NCBI GenBank assembly: GCA_030077755.1
Contig: JAQJZZ010000001.1
Coordinates: 744,001 to 808,000 of the forward strand
DNA length: 64,000 nt
Source: Filosporella fistucella
Taxonomy: Eukaryota; Ascomycota; Leotiomycetes; Helotiales
Direction: 5' to 3'
Below, in pieces: positions 11,992 through 22,967 of this stretch (the stretch's first letter is position 1; each line of letters opens with the position of its first letter). Position numbers and translations under genes: made by a program. The notes below the pieces were generated by a model. That model ran no database searches. It was not told the DNA's origin and was given only the letters and a program-made list of their open reading frames with translations.

Positions 11992-14004
11992 TTAGAAGTC
12001 CCACAGAGTACCAAAGGCATGCAACCCGGCTGAGGAGTAGTATTAGCTGACATTCTAAGGAGAAATAGAGGAGAGAGACGGACCTGCACGACAACCACGC
12101 ATCATCTCATCGTTGCCCTGCATGTTAGAGGTAATGAAGATAACTTCGGCGCCAAAGCTGTCCCATGTTTCCTTTAGCAGCTTGACAGTGTCTGGTCTTC
12201 CGCCGCGCTTCTTTGAGTCCCATAGGATCATCCGCTCTGGTGGAATATTCCTGTGTATTATGCCCGAGATGGTCGGTCCAAAGGTCTTTTCTTGATCGGA
12301 TCCGATCCAAATCAGGAACCTAAGCGTCGTTAAAAACCGTTACTCAGACGGTTGCCCAATACACAGTACTTTCAATCCACATACCAGTTCTCACTTTGTA
12401 TGCAAGTGGATAAGGCAGCACCAATTCCTGTACCCGTGCATATCCGAATACCTCTTTTAAACATTGCGGAAGCATGGCCAACACCAGCTATTACGTGAAA
12501 AATTAGCAAATAAATTAGCACACAGTTGGATAGCATAAATCCAGACTGTTCAAGAGTATGGTCCAGCATACCGAATTTTAGCTGCCTGGTCCACACAGCT
12601 TTGGGAGGATCTTCGACTATGCTCTTCGTAAAATCACCTTGCACCCCACAGATCATGTAGTGGCATCCTGACTTCTTGCCTTCGCTTATGATGCCGAAAG
12701 CGTGGTATTCCATGACCGAGTGGCGACCGATTCTACCGAGGAGACCTTGCTGCATGCCGCGTTCAAACTTAAGAATCGCCACCTTGGGTGATGGCTGAAA
12801 TAATTATTACTTTGTCAATCTCGCACAGGCTGCCAGGGTAGGGGACCTACGATCTCAACTTCAACTGGGACTTCGCGAAGTGTCAACCACGGTATCAAGA
12901 CGCTTTGTATAATTAGCTGAAGTAATGTCATGAGGAAGAAAGTCTTACAATGCAGTAATAAACATTGCAAACCAAAACTCTTGGGCTCCGATTAGCGTGT
13001 TACCATCAAGCCTCCATCTTTGTTCTACAATATCATAGCTATTTCCCAATATCACAAAGTTCCAGGTAGTCTAGCTCTATTAGACAGTCTATCCATTTCT
13101 CTTCAAGACAGAGTAAAACATACTGCGATACCTAGCCATCCAATAAAGCGATGGTATGACTCAAACACATTGTGATACGAACTAATCAAGGAGTCAGTAA
13201 CCGACTGTCCGGCATTGCTACCATATTTGGAAGGAGTTGAGACACTGACTTGCGAATCCAAGGAAAAGCGCTGATGATAGAAGTGATTACAAGAACGTTC
13301 GTAACGACTCCCATAACAATCACGACAGTATTCTGGATAGCGTGGTGCCGAATAATATCCACGATCTTGAAGATGAGCCAGCTAGGTTACGTGAGCGTGT
13401 TTACTTTTGGGACCGTCTATCATTTTCATACAGAGCGCCAGAAAGAGCACATCCTGAATGAATCCCTCCGACATGCTGCAAAGCTGCTGTAACTGTAAGC
13501 TTAATCCTCGTTGGTGCCCACTAAGTCCTCTGTTAGCAACGGTATTGGTGAGTGATAGAGCATACCCACACTGCGGAGGCCGTAGATAGCGATTTTGTAC
13601 AAGATCCGCAAGAACAATTCATTTCGCATAAGCACTGCAAGAAGTAAATTTCCAAGGACCAGAGCACCTAGGTGGTGATCGGCGTATTGGAACCGACCAA
13701 CAGCTGCCATTACGATTCCTGTCAAATTAAGTAGCATCACGAACGTAAAGAATTTCCGGTATGGATTGAACCATAGTTGAAATAGGATCCATCGGCTGAC
13801 TATCCGCTTGGGATTTATTGCTCTCTTCTCTGGTGGTTCAGGATCAGGGGGTAACAGGACTTTTACTCCTCGTGGCTCGAATATGGAAGGTGGAAGGATG
13901 GGTAGCTTGTGCGTATGGGCTTTCAGCCCTTTCTCTACATCGTCAAAATTCTGACCTTGGTAGTTTATCGTCTTGGCGTCGCTCAGTGACCCTGATGAAA
14001 ACAT
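11992..14004 (-). CDS. TmpA-like integral membrane oxidoreductase
   Basis: Homologue of the membrane flavoprotein TmpA, which in Aspergillus nidulans acts in a conidiation signalling pathway; a related module ends some NRPS-like proteins. Ten exons on the minus strand: 14004-13570, 13520-13432, 13381-13250, 13181-13124, 13070-12949, 12902-12851, 12794-12572, 12487-12385, 12319-12084, 12029-11992 (495 residues). An N-terminal cytosolic tail leads to several helices (LFQLWFNPYRKFFTF, LGALVLGNLLLAVL, and more around the third to fifth exons). The soluble C-terminal half carries the flavin/NAD-type signatures YHAFGII, GVQGDFT and GHASAMFKRGIRICTGTG, then RMILWDSKKRGGRPD and a final FGTLWDF. The exact electron donor and substrate are unknown. 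Many small exons make individual boundaries slightly uncertain, but all phases agree. Confidence 0.85.
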
Positions 14005-16138
14005 GTTGAGGAGTTTGATGGGTCACAGAGGGCGAAACTTCTGTTATCAAAAAGACGTCGAGAGCAGGTTCACTCCCACAAGTGCGAAGATAAATTCTGG
14101 TACGTGCCAAGATCATGAACGGTCCTCTCTAAATAGTTGATTTTCATGTGCCAAATGGAGCTGTCGGGTTGGGTGTAGATCGGATTGTCATGGTCGTGGT
14201 TCCACATCATGCCATCGGAGGATGGTGAATGCAGGATGTTTCTTTTTTGTACTACTTGTAACATACTTTCAATTGGGTTCGCTGATTGTGGCTTGCATCT
14301 AAATAGCAATATGATAAGCCGCAGACGCCTTTAGGTCGTTTGGGCGCAGGAATGCGGCCATAAGTCAGTTACCTGCTGTCTGGTTTACTACAGATACGAA
14401 CTTTTCACATTTCCATGTAATCTGCTGCATATTGCCTATTACTAAACAGTATATCCTTCTATTTTCCATCACTGTACATCATGGCTTTCTTAAAACTCTT
14501 ATCCTTCTTAAAGTAACATTTTTGAATCATTGTTCGTTCTTCCAGTAAACCTAAAGAACTGATATCTCCTGCTTCCTTTGAATTGTTCAGATTAACCATG
14601 TCGTTATCAAATTCACACCCCGAAGCATTGGTCCGGCGGACTTAATATTTTTAACATGGCCGATGTTCTTATGCATCAAGTCCAATGTAGATTTCAGCTT
14701 TCAATGAAGTCACACTAAGCGCCATCACCAGCTCCACTTACTCCTACAAAATCCTTCGTATCTCTCGTCAGTAATCCGTTCCTATCATACGAGTCCAACT
14801 AAAAAGTACAAGTGTCGAGATTGAGCGCAGAAATGTCGGCCGAAGGCGCCTTTCGATGCTGATATGAGGCTTCATCTAAAGTGAAAAAATTGAGTCAAGG
14901 ACATAAAAATTACACTCGAGGCGAGCTGAATCGTAGCGTATTTGATTGTGGAATCGATCATGGTAGGTTAAGTCTTTCGGCTTCTTCACATGGAATACAT
15001 GTGCATCAGACACTAGCATGTGCCATAGGTGGGTGAAGTATCTCGTTGTAGATGTTACATATCCCCGGTGTCGTGTCTTCAGGCTTGAGCTACATCAGTG
15101 TACAGCATGATGGACATACACTGGATCGGGTTCTCCAAACTAATATCGTGCAAGGCATACATCTTCTTGAGATCCTTCTGTATACAATGGCCTGGGCCAG
15201 TCTCAGATGCTCCGCCCTACCGACCTTATTGAAGATAGTGGACCAGTCTTCAACACCGCCAAAATTTCAGCCTTCATCCACCAGGATCGGGGACCACGTT
15301 CCAGCAAAATGAACCTCGAAGAAATAGCAAGCGTGCGCTGTCATTGCATTTGCCCTTTTAACTTAGGGCCATCCAAGTAATTCTTTTTGCTGAAGGTCTC
15401 TTACCAGATGTAGCAAGGATCTTTGGACGTCTTGCATTGACCTGACGGATGCCGAGATATTGGCAAGGCTTATTTTGACTGCAGTCACTTGGCAGAAGCA
15501 GGGATCACCATCCCGCCATCGTATCGGAGAGCCATTCGGCGGATTGAGGGGTTAGGATTGCTAAACACAAGCAGCATTGGCAACGGGTGGAGAGGTTTGT
15601 CTGAATCACACGGAACTACCCGTGTGAAGCAGATTGATTTTCGAATTCGAGTGTCTCAAGCTGTCTTAGTCTATCTCATTATTAGTCAGGTGCCTTATCT
15701 TTATAGTTAAGTCGCAAAAACGGATAAAAAACGTTAGCAAGGTACAATGTATAAACAGCAAATAGAATAAAAAAGCTACCTGCACGGCCATCAAGCTGGA
15801 ACTCTAATTGTCTGTTGCTCCATATACATGATAGTGCTTTTGGTGCACCTAATCAGAGCTACCGACCCGGACTACCTGCCTGGCCTAGAACCAGCTTCCT
15901 ACCTCTGTTTGGATTCGAAATTCACTAGAAACGGTTCTAGCACCGGATTACAGTTCTGGGCTGAGTGGGATTGGAGAATTCCGGCAGGCACGGGTCAGTG
16001 ACGTTTGCCTTCCAAAGCACGGGAGGGATAAGAGCAGCATAACTGGAAGATCCGTCGATTGGCTGAGGCTGAACACGAAATCTGGGCAACGTGTTAGCAG
16101 TCTCGGATCATGATCCAGCGATAGGCAAACTCAAGTAC

Positions 16139-16185
16139 TGATGTGGTGCGTTTCTGATGTGGTGTATTTCTGATATGGTGCACTC
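16139..16185. repeat. Three-copy 16 bp tandem repeat
   Basis: TGATGTGGTGCGTTTC, TGATGTGGTGTATTTC and TGATATGGTGCACTC follow one another: period 16 with a few substitutions, mostly transitions. Function unknown. Confidence 0.7.
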
Positions 16186-16879
16186 GCTTAATTTGAGGCT
16201 TGCTTGTATTCACCATACATCTTGCAGTACAGCAGCGATTCTTCTGCCATGGGCCGAACATTTACATTATTGTTCAACTAAGAAGAGAAGCACAGCCCTA
16301 CCATACCTAATTATAGGTACTGCCCAACGATTTCACTACTCATCGAAATGATGCACTGCCTTCTTTCCGACTCCGACGCCTGCGAGCACAGCATGGCCAA
16401 ATCACATCTCTCCCGGGATTACTACGGTAATCTGGCGATACGCTATACCATGCCGAATTCAACAAGCCATTGACCTTACCAACTACTACTACTACTTAAC
16501 GCAGCCACATGGTAATGTCTCCAAACGGCCCGGACCCTGCGTTGAAAAGGCTTGGAGACTTCGGTGGTATATTTTTTGTTGTGTGGCTTTCCAAGCATCA
16601 CGGAGTTCCGACAGAATCAGTACGTAGAAAATCTAACGATTATTTCCGACAAAGTTTTGGTTGGGAGGTAGGTCAGGATTAAGGGTATCTTAGGGTCGAA
16701 AATGAAAGTATGCAAGTAAGTATCTTGAAGACTTACCTACTACAAACATTGGACTATTTGCCAGTGACATGTTTAATGGGTGGTTTAGTACAATTCTCCC
16801 CGTCATCACTCTAACAAGGACTTCCTACTCGTCTTTAAAAGCCTATACATACTCCGTCTTCATTAATTCCCCAACCTCA

Positions 16880-17200
16880 CCCTTCGCCTTCGTCTGCCAC
16901 GCCCAGAGGCAAGAAGGCCCCTCATAATCCCCTAACCTCTTATAAAACCTCGCCCCTTTACTCTCTAAAATCTCTCTAAAATCTCACACCTATCTTCCAT
17001 TATACTCGCTAGATAACACCTTCCTATATACCCCCTTACGAGATTATCCGTCTCTTGCATCCCACACATCGTCGTCTTAAACTCGAGAACCTAAAAACCC
17101 CCGCCTTCGCCTTCGGGCCATCCTACGCGTATCTAGCGTCTCTCCATCGTCGTGGGCGCTGGCTATGTCCCGCCTTCGCCTTCCCACTACGTATAGGCGA
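16880..17200. repeat. C-rich low-complexity block with CGCCTTCGCC motifs
   Basis: The motif CCTTCGCCTT occurs near 16881, 17103 and 17173 in an unusually C-rich, G-poor stretch; a short direct repeat (TCTCTAAAATC twice, near 16963-16984) lies between the first and second. Base composition differs from the surrounding sequence. It may be a fragment of a dispersed repeat; no coding capacity is seen. Confidence 0.4.
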
Positions 17201-17706
17201 GGTTATTATTATCTTTAAGGCCTAAGCTAGTGTAAAGAGAACCACAAATGGGATGTAATAATATAGGGGTCTTCTGGTGGTCTGCTGTGGTGTAGAATGC
17301 ATTGGAGTGTGAGCTGCCTACAGGTCTAAGAAGCCAAAAGCTGGATATATATACATAGTAAGTGCCTCAGGCACTTGGCACCTAGAAAAGTCAGAATCCT
17401 TTTACACTTGCCTAAGCAAAGGCAACGCGAGATCACGTGAATTAGATGGTTGAGAGGTGTCGAGATTCCGGTATTATAATATTGATTATTGAGACCGAGA
17501 ATCTCTACTCTCCTATCAGATGTACGTAGCACAGTAACAGCAGCGCCATCGACATTTCCACAAAACCCGACCTAAACTCGATGAAATCGGCTGTATAGCG
17601 CTCGTATAAGTAACCAAAAAGAATTTCTATTGCAAAACATATACCATCAGACCTCCTGCGATTTTTATGTCCACGGATTCTGGCTTCCCCTTCTCACCGC
17701 TCCATC

Positions 17707-18670
17707 TTAAATCGGCACACCCATTGCTTTAATCCCTTCTGCAACCAACAAATGAATTGCCATTCCCGGATGATAATCATTATACCAAAGACAAGTCTTC
17801 CCATCCGAGTTATAACAGCTCGCATCCTTCGCTCCATACTTCTGCGGACTAGCGATCGCCATTTCAAACGCGATTTTCGTCTCATACACCCACGTCTTCC
17901 CCTCTCTTACTGCTCTCTTCCCATTCTTACCTTGCCCCAGAAAACTTGCAGCTTTGTTCGTCAACAGAGTATTATACTCAGCCACTGCTTTTGCTTGTCC
18001 AGAAACAGTAGCATTTCCTCTCGAGGAAACAGTTGGAGTCTTTTCAATAGGAGGTACGGTCAAGAATAGGAAGTTCCTCGCACCATGGGTATACAAGATC
18101 TCCATCTGCTTGAAATACTCGTCCATGATCTCTACACTTAGATTCCCCCAATTGGTAGCTGACCATACATTTCCTACATCATTGACTCCCATCCATGTCG
18201 CATACAATGTATTCGCAGCTGTAGCATCTTTCGGCAGTGCAAGAGATGTTAATTGAGCGACTTGATCGATGAGTGACAGAACAGTGTTCTTAAATGGTTT
18301 AACGAGGGCGGCGGAGGTAGTGGCACCACCTGAAGCAAAATTGTAGGAGAGAAGGAGAGAAGAATTTTGTTTCGTGATGAGATTGTCAATCCAGTTTGCG
18401 CCGCCGGCGGTGGTGTAGCCTGGGAAGGCCGGGTTGCCGAGTGGGTTTTGGGATGAGGGTTTTGTGCCTGTTGGAGAGAAACCTGTTTGGGAGTAGGAAT
18501 CACCGCTGGTTAATTGTCAGATAAATATGTGTGGATTCATTGTAGATCAATCAGACATACAATGTAATGAGGTACTTGAACTGTCCAGCTTGAGCTACCG
18601 ATGTCGCTGGTGCGGCGCAAACAACAGATGCTAAAGTTAGAAACGAGACTAATTCCTTTTGGAAGTACAT
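17707..18670 (-). CDS. Secreted SGNH/GDSL esterase, CE16 acetylesterase type
   Basis: Secreted esterase removing acetyl groups from (oligo)saccharides at the non-reducing end, by similarity to carbohydrate esterase family 16. Exons 18670-18561 and 18505-17707 give 302 residues. The ATG at 18670 is preferred over an in-frame one at 18733 because it begins a clean signal peptide (SFLTLASVVCAAPA). Block I GDSYSQTGF carries the nucleophile Ser40 and is created by the splice. GVND is block III, and the C-terminal block reads WYNDYHPG, where the residue three before the catalytic His282 is Asn and Asp is next to it. GGA just after the first intron supplies the oxyanion segment. A TATA-like TATATA at 18808-18816 and a GGCTAA box on the gene's strand (18952-18957) lie upstream. 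Confidence 0.88.
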
Positions 18671-19146
18671 TTTGAGTCCTGATGCTTTCAATTTGAACAC
18701 GATGCTGCCAAGAATACAAAGGAAGAATTTCAAGTGCCTGGAAGCCTTCCGACGTTGCGATATTCAATTGTTACTTGGTTTCCTCTCATCTGTAAGTAGT
18801 ACCGAGACATATATACAAAAACAAATCATTGAAATACATTAGAGCACTTTTAATTTCAGGTACGGAGTTTCATGTCCCGCATAGGAAGCATGATATATTG
18901 GTAATTCCCTTTGGCTAGAGGATAATCAATCTGAAATCATTGACCCAGAAATTAGCCGAGCTGTGGAAAAGGGGGTAGGAGCGATGTGCCGAGAATGGAT
19001 TTGCACACTCGTGACGAGGACTGTTTCAATAAATGCTTCAATGTGGTGACTTCTCTTCTTCATCGATATGGAAATATCTTTCTCTCTTCCATCAGAGATT
19101 TTACAATGCGATCTTCCAGGTTCGTTCAGCTAATCACATGACCAGA
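18671..19146 (-). promoter_or_regulatory. Upstream region of the CE16 esterase
   Basis: 476 bp between the esterase start and the stop of the next minus-strand gene. On the minus strand it shows TATATA about 140 bp before the ATG and one GGCTAA motif (18957-18952) about 285 bp before it, consistent with XlnR-type control. No gene seen. Confidence 0.4.
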
Positions 19147-19982
19147 TTACCCCTCCATCATGGATGTGGACACATCAGGTGTCTTCCCATCTCCACCCCC
19201 AACAACAATTCCAGGTCCACCAGTATCACTCCTCCATTTATCATCTAGGCCTTCTACTCCTTCGCTCCCAATCCATTCCAACACCTTGTAAGGCTTTCTC
19301 ACAGCCCAAATAAGATCAAATCGATCGTTAGGATAGTCTACTTTCTCGCCGTCTATCAAAGCAGCAGCAATGTCGGCAAGAACACCATGTTCCCAGCATA
19401 GCAGCTAGTCTACGTTAATTCTGTGAATACAAGAGAGAATGGCATAAACAGTGCGAACAGCGAAGCTACGTACCACATTTCCCTTCCCCTTGTACCCCTT
19501 CGCAGCCTCAGCCGCAGCCTCAACATCATCTCGATTAATACTAGTATCAGGCTTGATTCCCAAATCATCGGCAAGAGGTTTGATCGTAAGATAAGGTCGT
19601 GCTCTGGACCCATCTAGAAAGGTTTTCCTCAGCGCCCGTTTGACAACTATATTCTCTCTTTCCTGATTCCTTTCTTGTCCCCATATTTCTCCCCATGCTC
19701 TAGAAGCTAGAACGAGAAATACAATACATACCTTTCTTATAATGCTGCGCAATGATATGCTTGATATCATAGATGCTATCCACTCCAAATACCTTTCTCA
19801 ATCCTTGTGCGCGCTCGAGACCAAGAGACGAGAGACCATCTTGGTCTTCGCCGTTGGGAAGCTTAGGTAGTTTCTCGCCGTGGCGGATGAGGTAGATTAT
19901 TGGGTTATGTTCTGTCTGTCAACAGAATCAGTATATTTGAGAGCGTGTTGAAGAAATGAGAGAATACCGTTGTGGGCTCCAT
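19147..19982 (-). CDS. Intracellular histidine phosphatase (phosphoglycerate mutase-like)
   Basis: Small member of the histidine phosphatase superfamily. Exons 19982-19968, 19915-19732, 19613-19474 and 19404-19147 give 198 residues. The phosphorylated histidine lies in YLIRHGEK and the second catalytic histidine in LLCWEHG. There is no signal peptide: translation begins MEPTTTEHNPIIYL. The central block RPYLTIKPLADDLG matches the secreted paralogue at 59976-60590 almost position for position, as do the intron-flanking segments. The second intron (19614-19731) is 118 bp, longer than its neighbours. The substrate is unknown. It lies between the esterase and the LigM-like gene on the same strand. 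Confidence 0.82.
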
Positions 19983-20520
19983 TTAGTCGAGACGTGTAGT
20001 TATCGCGATGAGGATAAATAATACCTACAAAGAGCGAGAATTTTCTATGAACACGGAAGAGTGAAATGACTCAAAGAGAGAGAGAGAAGAGAAGAGACAA
20101 AAGCAGAATCTGACAACAAACTTATGTGCCACCGCATTCAAGTCTACCGAATTAAGTCACTCAGCTCGTGACACCTCACTTGTCTGACCTCAGCCCTGTG
20201 TGCAGCGCCACAAATCTGTCATATCTGCGTCCAGTCAGAGGGTAGGGTATCACAAAGAGTAAGATGTCGCACAAATGCGGGGTAGAGATTGGCTCTTTCT
20301 AGCGAGGGGAAAGGCTGAGAACATGCAGCTGCATGAAAAGCGATATGCGGGTGAGAAAGCTTGTCTTTGGTGTGCATTTCGGCTGACATACCTTAGAGTG
20401 AGAATATAATTGGTAGTAGAGGGCACAAGATATCAAGTGAAATGGAATGGTATTGGTGAGCATTCTGCAGTTATAGCTAATTGTTTTCTCCAAAACTATA
20501 CGAAATTTTGGTAAAGTATA
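19983..20520 (-). promoter_or_regulatory. Upstream region of the histidine phosphatase
   Basis: 538 bp between the phosphatase start and the stop of the LigM-like gene. It contains a purine-rich GAGA run near 20080-20100. No gene seen. Confidence 0.4.
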
Positions 20521-22038
20521 TTAGGATCGTAAAGACTTCCGTCTCTTGTCTTCCTTATATGGTGCGGATTTAACGATCTATTGAATCAGCTTTCCTTCAC
20601 ATCTAAAGGGAATGCAAACTTACTCCACGAATCATTTTCTGCGGCTTCCCTTCTGAGCCCCATTTGATCAAGATCTCCCTCTCAGGTACTGCAAACTCCG
20701 TCTCAATAATACCGAGCGATATCATTTCTTTAAACCAGTAACTATAGCAGCGCGAGATAGCACAGCCTATTTCTCTCCCATCTACCAAAGCTGTGCTTGC
20801 AACGATCTGGTTGTGAAGACGTGGCATTTCCATATACTCATAAGTCTCTTCTCGAAAGAGGGAAGCGTAAACATCAACGACGTCCTCGCTGTTCCACAGA
20901 ATAGTGACAAGCTTATTCGGTGGAGCGTCAGCGATCTTTGCAAGTGCTTTTTTACCAATGAAATCGTGTTCGAAATTGACTAACCATCCCCAGCCAAGGT
21001 CATAGGGTGTACGATAGTGTGCGGCGGGATCGTTGCTATAACTTCCAGCTACTTTCGAAAATACTTTCTCCATTTCGAATCCTGATTCATGAAGGTACTG
21101 GCGGTATTGCACAAGCTCTGCGGTATCGCCACGGAAAAGAGGGATAAAGTCGAGCCCTGGGGTGGGGAATGCAGCTTCGACCTATATATACTTAGCATTA
21201 GCGCACTGTGAAGTGGTAGTTCGGGCACCCGGATGGAGGAAATTGCTACGGGAGGAGGGCTTACATGATTCACACTCTTCGTACGATTCCCTAGCTCCCG
21301 AATCCCAAACCTTTGTCCAAACTTGCGTATCGCATCATACACTTTCGGTCCTTCCGCCGCAGGACCCCAAAGCTCAAACCCATGTTCCCCAGAAACCCCC
21401 TGTCTCAAACATAAGAACTTGCAGCCGTCAATGGACAACTCCGTCGTCTCCATGAATTTCAGATCTCGTATTGTCTCTTCCCTTTCCAAAATCTCCTCCA
21501 TGAGTGCGACACTCTTTGGACCTTGAACTTGGTAAAGATACCAGTCATCAGTCACCACGTCCAGTGTCACATCGAATTTCTTAGCGCCGAATTTGAATTG
21601 GTAGATAGCCCACATTACACCTGGGCCACTGGTGAACAAGATATCATCTTTCTCTAGCATCAGAATAAGACCTTCTCCAGCAATAGCACCAGTAGTCTCC
21701 TCGCAGAAAATCGCATGTTTAGCCTGACCTGGCTTGATATTGGGCCAGAAGTTCGTCGAGAGATACTCAAAGAAAGCCAAAGCATCGGGACCTTTCACTC
21801 GTATTTTCAGCAGGGGAGACCAGTCTCCTATGTAGCAATCGGTCTTCCAAGATAAACTCTCGTCGATCCAGCCTGTGTATTCGAAAGCCTCGAAGGTTCC
21901 GAGGAATCGGGAGAAGGTGTTGATGGACCAGTCTGTTGGTACCATTGGTGCTAGAGGAATGGTGGGCCCTTTAGTTGCCGCTGGCTTGGTTTCGTGCATT
22001 GCGGCGCTATGTGTTGTAGTAGGAGTAGATTCAGACAT
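20521..22038 (-). CDS. LigM-like tetrahydrofolate-dependent aryl O-demethylase (GcvT fold)
   Basis: Aminomethyltransferase-fold protein resembling the bacterial vanillate/3-O-methylgallate O-demethylase LigM, which moves a methoxy methyl group to tetrahydrofolate. Exons 22038-21265, 21181-20624 and 20577-20521 give 462 residues (LigM is 471). The last intron (GTAAGT donor) replaces an apparent stop with the tail IVKSAPYKEDKRR. Segments matching remembered LigM are QGPKSVALMEEIL, RQGVSGEHGFELWGP, TPYDLGWGWLVNFEHDF and the stretch ending YASLF. An N-terminal TPTTTHSAA-type leader is probably cytosolic. Two further beta-ketoadipate-type genes follow upstream on the same strand, supporting a role with methoxylated aromatics. 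A dimethylglycine- or glycine-cleavage-type role is the alternative. Confidence 0.75.
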
Positions 22039-22967
22039 GTTGGAAGAGAAGAGTTCTAAAATTGATTGAGAGGAAATATTGAGTAGGTGAGAAGTGATTC
22101 ATCAACAGATATCTAGGGAACTGGTATACAGAGCATGTACTTCACGAATCCATAGTCATTATATAGATCCAAGCAAAGAACAATAATTGCTTTGATCGTC
22201 ACAGATCTTCGCTATGTCGGAGCGCGGCCAAGGCCGAAAACGCGAGCTCTTAGTTATGCTGGCAAATGGCTTCACCTAAAGCTACCAGCGCATTTTATTA
22301 CAGCTACCAGCACCTACCAAAGCACCTTTCTGCCACTTCTCCCTCCAAACCTATCTTGAAGTCGAGGGTATTAGGCATCATGGACAAGTTTTATCTTCGG
22401 ATGATTTGTCAGTGGTTCATCCAAATGCCGTTCGAATACCTCCAGGACTCCATGATTTGGAGTGACGGAGGGAGAAGATATACTCTTGGGAGCTGGTGGA
22501 AAAGTGGGTCCCAATGTATCGGATTGGGTTTAGCGCTGGTAGCTTTAATAAAAAGTGCTGGTAGCTCTAGGACACCAACAAGACCTTGTTACCTCACTCA
22601 TTTTAACTTTAACAGGATTACGTATAATATAGTATCCAAGTCACAAGATATTTCACTCTTGTGACGATGATTCATTACAACGTTAGAAGGGGTTGAGAAC
22701 ATGCATGTGGATGCAGATACAGGTAAGTCGCTTGTCCTTGCTCTGCATAACAGCTGAATTTGAACTGAGTTACGAGGTAGGCAGAGAGAGGGACCCAGGA
22801 TGCTTTGATGCCAGTCCGACGCCAGGGAGTTAAAACTTGACGGGCTGCTTCTACGATGTTGGGTGGTGTTTCGTTAGAGTTGGCATAGAATGTCGTGTAG
22901 CGCATCAAAAATTGTGCACAGGAGCACAAAACTGGCCGTACACAGTACGACTTCATCTATTTTATAC
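22039..22967. other. Intergenic region carrying a MITE-like element
   Basis: 929 bp between the LigM-like start and the stop of the EthD/hydrolase gene. The first 200 bp should hold the LigM-like promoter; a purine-rich poly-GA stretch is near the start. The inverted-repeat element at about 22279-22566 occupies the middle. The open frame 22266-22664 runs straight through that element and is not a gene. Confidence 0.55.
22279..22566. mobile_element. MITE-like inverted-repeat element
   Basis: About 288 bp with terminal inverted repeats of about 35 bp. The left arm (22279-22313) contains GCTACCAGC twice about 22 bp apart; the right arm (22533-22566) contains the reverse complement GCTGGTAGC twice with the same spacing and an AT-rich spacer (TTTTATTA / TAATAAAA). 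No transposase is encoded. A target-site duplication could not be fixed by eye. Confidence 0.6.

Larger units (their letters stand above)
14005..17706. other. 3.7 kb region without genes
   Basis: No open frame here has splice-compatible neighbours or family resemblance. It holds a short tandem repeat at 16139-16185 and a C-rich stretch at about 16880-17200 with a recurring CGCCTTCGCC motif, both listed separately. The proximal few hundred bases upstream of 14004 must contain the TmpA-like promoter. The rest may be degenerated transposon sequence, but no termini or coding remnant could be recognised. Confidence 0.5.

Noticed and set aside
22266..22664. 132-codon plus-strand frame
   Set aside because: It runs across both arms of the MITE-like element, so its sequence is repeat-derived rather than protein-coding.
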